Below are positions 38,549 to 64,000 of a DNA stretch of 64,000 nucleotides, piece after piece. The notes below the pieces were generated by a model. That model saw only the letters and a list, made by a program, of their open reading frames with translations. It made no database searches and was not told the DNA's origin. Origin of the DNA: Baylisascaris procyonis (lineage: Eukaryota; Nematoda; Chromadorea; Rhabditida; Ascarididae); assembly GCA_037389465.1 (NCBI GenBank), contig JAZARR010000159.1, positions 1,426,001 through 1,490,000 on the forward strand, read 5' to 3'. Every line of letters starts with the position of its first letter. Position 1 is the stretch's first letter. A program made the position numbers and the translations under genes.

Positions 38549-39378
38549 CCACTTTGCACTCTTCCATCATGAACCACCCTCATTATCAGTTGATTATTTT
38601 TATCTGTGCCGAGCTATCCTCTTTTCCCAACCTTTTATTCGAAATCCATCGGGAAACGAGATGAGAAGGGATTTGTGCGTTCAATAAATTTCATGGGCGA
38701 AAAAATTTTGCAGAAGATGAGCAGAAACTCAGGACAAGTTTGGCTCTTGTCTATCACATTAGTTGAATCATGTTTGTTTAGAAGGGGAAAATACCGATTC
38801 AAGAACACAGCAAAGGCACGCTATCAGGCAAAGAGCACATAAGGAAGAGTTTCGAGTACCTACAGAAAGATGTAATCGGAAAAGGACGGTACAATCAATC
38901 ACTGCTACAAGCCATTCATTAAGCGACCAGTGTTCGCCATTTTACAGTGTCATTTATCGTCAAATGCCGTAAGCTGTCAACCTGCATCATTTCGATATGG
39001 ATTTCAAAATCTGTATTTCGCGGCAGTGAGCCGGTGAACTTATGCAAATTCCCAGAGGATTTTGATCGTAGTGGAGTAAAACATATGTGAATGCTTACTG
39101 CTGAGGTTAACGACCTGCCAAGGTTATTAGCACGCTCGAATGGTTGAAAGCAGATGTGGGATCGGTTGGGGATAGCGCGTGTTGCTTGAAGCGGCAATGC
39201 GATGCACGTGTGAAGAAGGCATCCCGTCGAGCCATGAGCAATACCTGTAATAATACCGCTAATTGATCTCGGAGGCGATGCGATGAGAGCGTGTGATGTG
39301 CGATGTAATTTGTATCCCAGTTTAGGGTGAGGTGAGCGATCTGCTTGCTGCTCACCTCGAAACGCTACGCTCCTTCGA

Positions 39379-39396
39379 CAGCACTTCGGCATATTG
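39379..39396 (+). promoter_or_regulatory. Probable spliced-leader acceptor and 15-nt leader of the Galpha-like gene
   Basis: The sequence tccttcgacag ends at 39381, 15 nt before the ATG that begins MGARSS. This arrangement resembles those before MIOS and SelK. An upstream noncoding exon is the alternative. Confidence 0.4.
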
Positions 39397-54888
<15,492 letters not shown>

Positions 54889-55753
54889 AAAATTTTAGGA
54901 AATGCAAACGTACCAGAAAAACAAATGGAAAATGTGTAATCTCCCTCGCAATAAACTTGATAAGCTGATTTAGGCAATATTCCCATTAGAATGCGAAAGA
55001 TGCAAAATTTTCGTCATCCATGAGAACAAAAAAGGAATGAAATTGCAGAAAAATTGGACAGTCTATGAAAAAGTTCTTGCATATCATTAAAAAAATAGAT
55101 CTGAAAATTTTCTAGCAGGTTTTCATAAAATTTCAGGCATATACTGATGCGTCCCAAAAGGTATAGGCATATTGCTTTTTCACAATCAATGCCGTAAACT
55201 GGTCTAGGAAAGTTGTACCTCCTCGTCAGCGTAATTAAAAAAATGTCCAAATTCTTGCAGCTAACGTCATTTCTCTAAATTATTTCTCTCACTTCAATGG
55301 GGCCGCTTCTTTCGATAGCTCTTCTTTCTATTTTCTAGCATTACTTTGAATATCATACATAGTCTCTTTTCAATAGAAATGTTACGAGGGGATGTGAACA
55401 TTGTGAGCGTGTATGCGCCTGATGTATATCCGATACGCCCAAATATGAGCTCACGAAATTTGCGGCCATAAACGATGACGGCGCCAAATTATGATTAAGT
55501 TATTTGCATGTTCGGCTCATTTTTAAGTCATGAAGTGTTTGGCTCTTTATATCTTATAGTAACGGCTACCGTTCTTCGTTATCACGAAGCAGTTGTTTGC
55601 ACAGGAAATAAAAAATATAGACAAAGCCGCACGCCGCAGCGAACACAATTTATTAAGGGGAGGGAGTCGACGGAGTGGTGACTTTTTGATGATATAGTGT
55701 GCAACTAGCCGTCTGATTTCTTCACTACCTATTTAATATGAAGTGAGCAATGG

Positions 55754-56032
55754 ATGCCATGGATTCGCCATCGATCAAAATTACAGAGGGACGCATTTGA
55801 CGAGCAGCAACCGCAATTGAATGGCGCTCCACCAGGTGGCACTGAACACGAGCCAACAGCGGATAGGAGTGCTTCATTGAGCATGATTCGCTCAAAGTTC
55901 CTGAATCAGGTCACTTCACGAAAGATCTATCAGCACACCGTATCGCTTATAAATCGCAACAATGTCGAATCAACAATCACCGAAAGCATCAACTCGATCG
56001 CTAAGCGTAATAGGATACCGTCACCTACATAG
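55754..56032 (+). CDS. Hypothetical 92-residue protein or exon
   Basis: An ATG-started open frame of 92 codons with balanced codon use, unlike most chance ORFs here. The first half is Gln/Pro/Gly-rich (FDEQQPQLNGAPPGG). The second half is polar and basic and likely helical (MIRSKFLNQVTSRKIYQH, LINRNNVESTITESI). No signal peptide or membrane segment. I do not recognise it. It could be a single-exon gene or one exon of a longer gene; no partner exon was found. It could also belong to the 3' part of the Galpha-like transcript, though it shows no Galpha motif. Confidence 0.35.
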   Translation: MPWIRHRSKLQRDAFDEQQPQLNGAPPGGTEHEPTADRSASLSMIRSKFLNQVTSRKIYQHTVSLINRNNVESTITESINSIAKRNRIPSPT

Positions 56033-56519
56033 CACTATTTGTCTGTCTGCCTGCATCGTATGCATATGAGTTCTGCCTATTCACCGACTCATGAAAATAT
56101 TCCGCGGATTAGTAGGTATCAAAATCAGTGATCGCTGGAAGAAAGAAATCCACAATAATGGACGTAGGGAAAACGATGATTCCGCTGTGCCTCAATTTTC
56201 ATCATTCGAGCATAATTTTCAATGACTGTGGTTTATTCACAGTTGAACTGGAAGAACTGAAATAAAACAGCTGATAATCATGTGTAAAAAACTATCTGAC
56301 TTCAATCCAATTTTTTAAAACATTCACTAAAGTTGAAAATCTCGCTCGTTCGTATCGTCCTTGTTCACACAGACGAGATGACGAATTTCTTTTTGCTACG
56401 CGCTTTGTATAATCGGCAAGTTGTAAGTGTATTTGACACTTTGCACTTGTTAAAGCATTCACGCGGCAAATAAATTACGATGCAATAATGCACTTTTTGA
56501 AACTCTCTCCATTACGGTC

Positions 56520-56789
56520 TCAACCTCTTCCCGCCCATCCGAACAGAAACCGAAAAAGCGAATTTGCGACCCATGTTACTCTCATTCGATTATATACAAT
56601 CGTGAAGGATATGAGCTTCTGGCAAGCATAAAAATTATAGCATGGTTTTCGAAACGAAGCAGACCCGTCTCCTATTCCGCACGCAAATAATGCATATTTT
56701 ACACACTCGTGCGAAGTGCACCCACTCAAACAATAAAAATTAATCGCAGGATCGCACGGAATGCGTACGAAGCATCTGTTCTGGGACAT
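56520..56789 (-). other. Unassigned Cys-rich ORF
   Basis: An 89-codon frame starting MSQNRCFVRIPCDP with eight to nine cysteines in its first 60 residues (CLSGCTSHECV, ALFACGIG, CYNFYACQ). It lacks an N-terminal signal peptide as read. No domain is recognised. An upstream exon could supply a signal. It may equally be chance. Confidence 0.2.
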
Positions 56790-57128
56790 TCATTGAAAGG
56801 CGCCGCCTTCCTGCTCATCTCTTATGGAAAAATGGCCGGTGAATTTCGTTAGTTATAATATAGTGTACTTTACAACTCGAGAAACTTGTAAAGTACTGCA
56901 AAAGATCACGAAAATCCCCAAACTAAAAGAATCATAGCACGCTTCATATTGATAGGCGTTGATGCTTCCTACCTGCAGAATGTAATATTTGAAAAGACGA
57001 AAAACTGACTTAGAAAGTGAAAATGGATCCTTCTGGAGTGACCCTTATATGTTGACTATGCAGCACGTAAAAAAGTTTAAAACCCGATTTCAGTTTCAAC
57101 ACTTCGCATCCACTGAAAACCACAATGT

Positions 57129-57605
57129 TTGGCGCAGCAGCCACCTACCAAGCTACTCGCTAGATTGCTTGGCAAGCCCCACCTCTATCGTCGGAGCTTA
57201 AAACAAAACAACCTGCTGAAGGTGAAGCAAGATGAGGCCTGGGCAAAAACAAATGGTCTCGCCCTTGACCAGTGCCATTTCCGCACTGCACACTATGACC
57301 AGCAGATTTATCTGCTTGTCTTCTGCATCAAATCCAGACTAATGCCTGTATTGTTTGCGGGCACGGTTTCAATGTCATTCAGTTTTGACGGACCGCTGTT
57401 GAAAAAAAGGAATAAAGAAGGGAAATTAAGAATAACAGAGTTTACGCATGTTCGACGGCTACTCGATCAGAAAATCTTGGTAATTAAATTGGCCATAATT
57501 TCATATCAACTCGAGGTCTGCGACATTTCTTCTGCAAAGATTTTTAACAACAGAATTCGAGAACTTTGGGCGGTGCTCCCGAACCACATTGCTATTGCAT
57601 TCTGA
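57129..57605 (+). other. Long unassigned ORF
   Basis: A 158-codon open frame, the longest non-repeat open frame over no known exon after the minus-strand ORF at 38919-39542. It contains hydrophobic stretches (QIYLLVFCIKS, PVLFAGTVSMSFSF, ILVIKLAIISYQ). The frame does not begin with ATG at its listed start. No motif is recognised, and neither splice signals nor codon bias argue strongly for it. Confidence 0.15.
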
Positions 57606-58012
57606 GATCGAGTTCTAACAATCCGAGCTTCTAGTTTGCTCGGGCTTTATTGGAAGCTTAAGTCGGTGGTAGCCTTATGGTGTTCATAGATCACTCTCTC
57701 GAATGCAGGAAGAAAATGTTTGTCTGCATCACTGGGCGTTTTCATTTTCCCCTTGTAAACAATCAACAACTTGAACTGTGCACTTTCAAACAACGACGTC
57801 TCCGAATTGCGACATCAGACGTATCTGGATTCATATTCACTACGAAATGGCGACGCGATGATGTGATGTCATAGACAACGCATCGACCAACGTTTACCGC
57901 AACAAAAAAACTTAGCAACATTGGCTGGATGTAAACTTGTCGCTCAGCATTGTGTTTAGTGATTGCAGCTAGGCGACAGGCAGTCAACGTGATGAGTGAC
58001 TAGAGGGATCAG

Positions 58013-58018
58013 TTTATT
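58013..58018 (-). terminator. Probable JNK poly(A) signal (AATAAA on the minus strand)
   Basis: TTTATT on the plus strand gives AATAAA on the minus strand about 620 nt past the JNK stop codon at 58636-58638. It is the nearest clear canonical signal in that direction. Confidence 0.4.
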
Positions 58019-58635
58019 TATGTGTCGAAGAATTGAGAGGTGAGCGAACGTGTTGACACCGAGCAATGAAGGCAGCTTTCACATGAAGCATGCCACAATT
58101 TCCACCCTTTACAGCGGCTGGCAACACAACACAAACCGTGCAACAATTCAATAAAGTCCCTAATCACATTTGACAGCGAGCATTGCAATAGCGTAAAGAT
58201 TGATGCTGCTTGCCATCGAAAGAAACAACTCGAGAGGCTTCAGCGAAAATGAGCAATCAGCGAACAGAAAACAACAATACTGCGGCGAGCACGTTTACTA
58301 TCGGCCCACCTACCTTGCACGCACCGTCGTTTTTGGAGCACACATATGGCTAAACCAAACGTGTGCGCATGCGAGGTCGTGATGAAGCCACAAGAAGCGC
58401 ATCGCCGTCGCCATGTAGCGCAGGGGTCAGACAGGCGATATAGAGGGAGAGAGAGTTCAAGGGGGCGCACTGTCGAGCGACACGAGGCTCGCTCGATGAC
58501 TAGCCCGGAGGCAGTTGGGCAGTGCTCGCCGAATTCATTACGTCCCTTCGCCGCCTGCTCACCGGATGAACCTGCCCGGAGAACGGTTGCCGCAGCACAT
58601 CCAATCTAAGCGAAGTTGCACACCCGGTGGACATG

Positions 58636-64000
<5,365 letters not shown>

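Larger units (their letters stand above)
37190..39396. other. Spacer between SelK and the Galpha-like gene
   Basis: It contains the SelK 3' UTR with its palindrome and poly(A) signal, an AT microsatellite, and then about 1.6 kb with no assigned gene. An ORF at 38273-38548 is described separately. The part after 38950 is locally richer in G and C and probably holds the promoter or trans-splice region of the next gene. Confidence 0.45.
54889..58635. other. Convergent spacer between the Galpha-like gene (+) and JNK (-)
   Basis: About 3.7 kb. It should contain the end of the Galpha-like gene and the JNK 3' UTR, which is GC-richer at about 58.25-58.63 kb and has a minus-strand AATAAA at 58013-58018. 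Three ORFs (55754-56032, 56520-56789, 57129-57605) are unassigned. Nothing else is recognisable. Confidence 0.45.

Noticed and set aside
58240..58609. Overlapping ORFs on both strands in a GC-richer patch
   Set aside because: They lie in the expected JNK 3' UTR; Arg-rich low-information products with no family.

Overview
The window looks like nuclear DNA of a nematode. It is AT-rich and gene-poor. Genes are split into many small exons (about 15-255 nt) by introns from 47 nt to 8.1 kb. The channel is a TWK-type two-pore potassium channel with a divergent P1/P2 pair. Three genes have an AG only 13-22 nt before the start ATG, as expected for spliced-leader trans-splicing. Long pure AT microsatellites sit in introns and flanks. 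The long introns argue against Caenorhabditis; I cannot name the species.

Layout. (1) About 912-8523, + strand: a two-pore-domain K+ channel with a long C-terminal tail and an alternative early stop. (2) 8524-13969: about 5.4 kb with no gene I can support, including two guanine-rich tracts. (3) 13970-29937, - strand: a complete 19-exon MIOS (Mio/Sea4) orthologue of the GATOR2 nutrient-sensing complex, from the WD40 propeller to the C-terminal Cys/His zinc domain. (4) 29938-34636: a gene-poor spacer with a few coding-like minus-strand ORFs. (5) 34637-37189, + strand: a four-exon selenoprotein K. Its last codons are Gly-Gly-TGA-Gly-TAA, so the TGA probably encodes, or used to encode, selenocysteine. 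(6) 39397 to at least 53432, probably about 54.9 kb, + strand: a very divergent heterotrimeric G-protein alpha subunit. The three residues normally needed for GTP hydrolysis are all substituted, while P-loop and Mg2+ ligands are kept. (7) About 55-58.6 kb: spacer with a few unassigned ORFs. (8) 58636-62622, - strand: the 3' half of a JNK MAP kinase. It has two tandem versions of one 255-nt exon, separated by a 47-nt intron, that look mutually exclusive.

The genes do not form one pathway. MIOS (amino-acid sensing to TORC1), JNK (stress signalling), SelK (ER membrane quality control), Galpha and the K+ channel are separate single-copy genes. All exon borders were deduced by eye from GT/AG sites, reading phase and family alignment recalled from memory. 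Within the MIOS, SelK and JNK models, and the K2P model from its first visible exon, every junction agrees in phase. In the Galpha model this holds only as far as the 53343-53432 exon.
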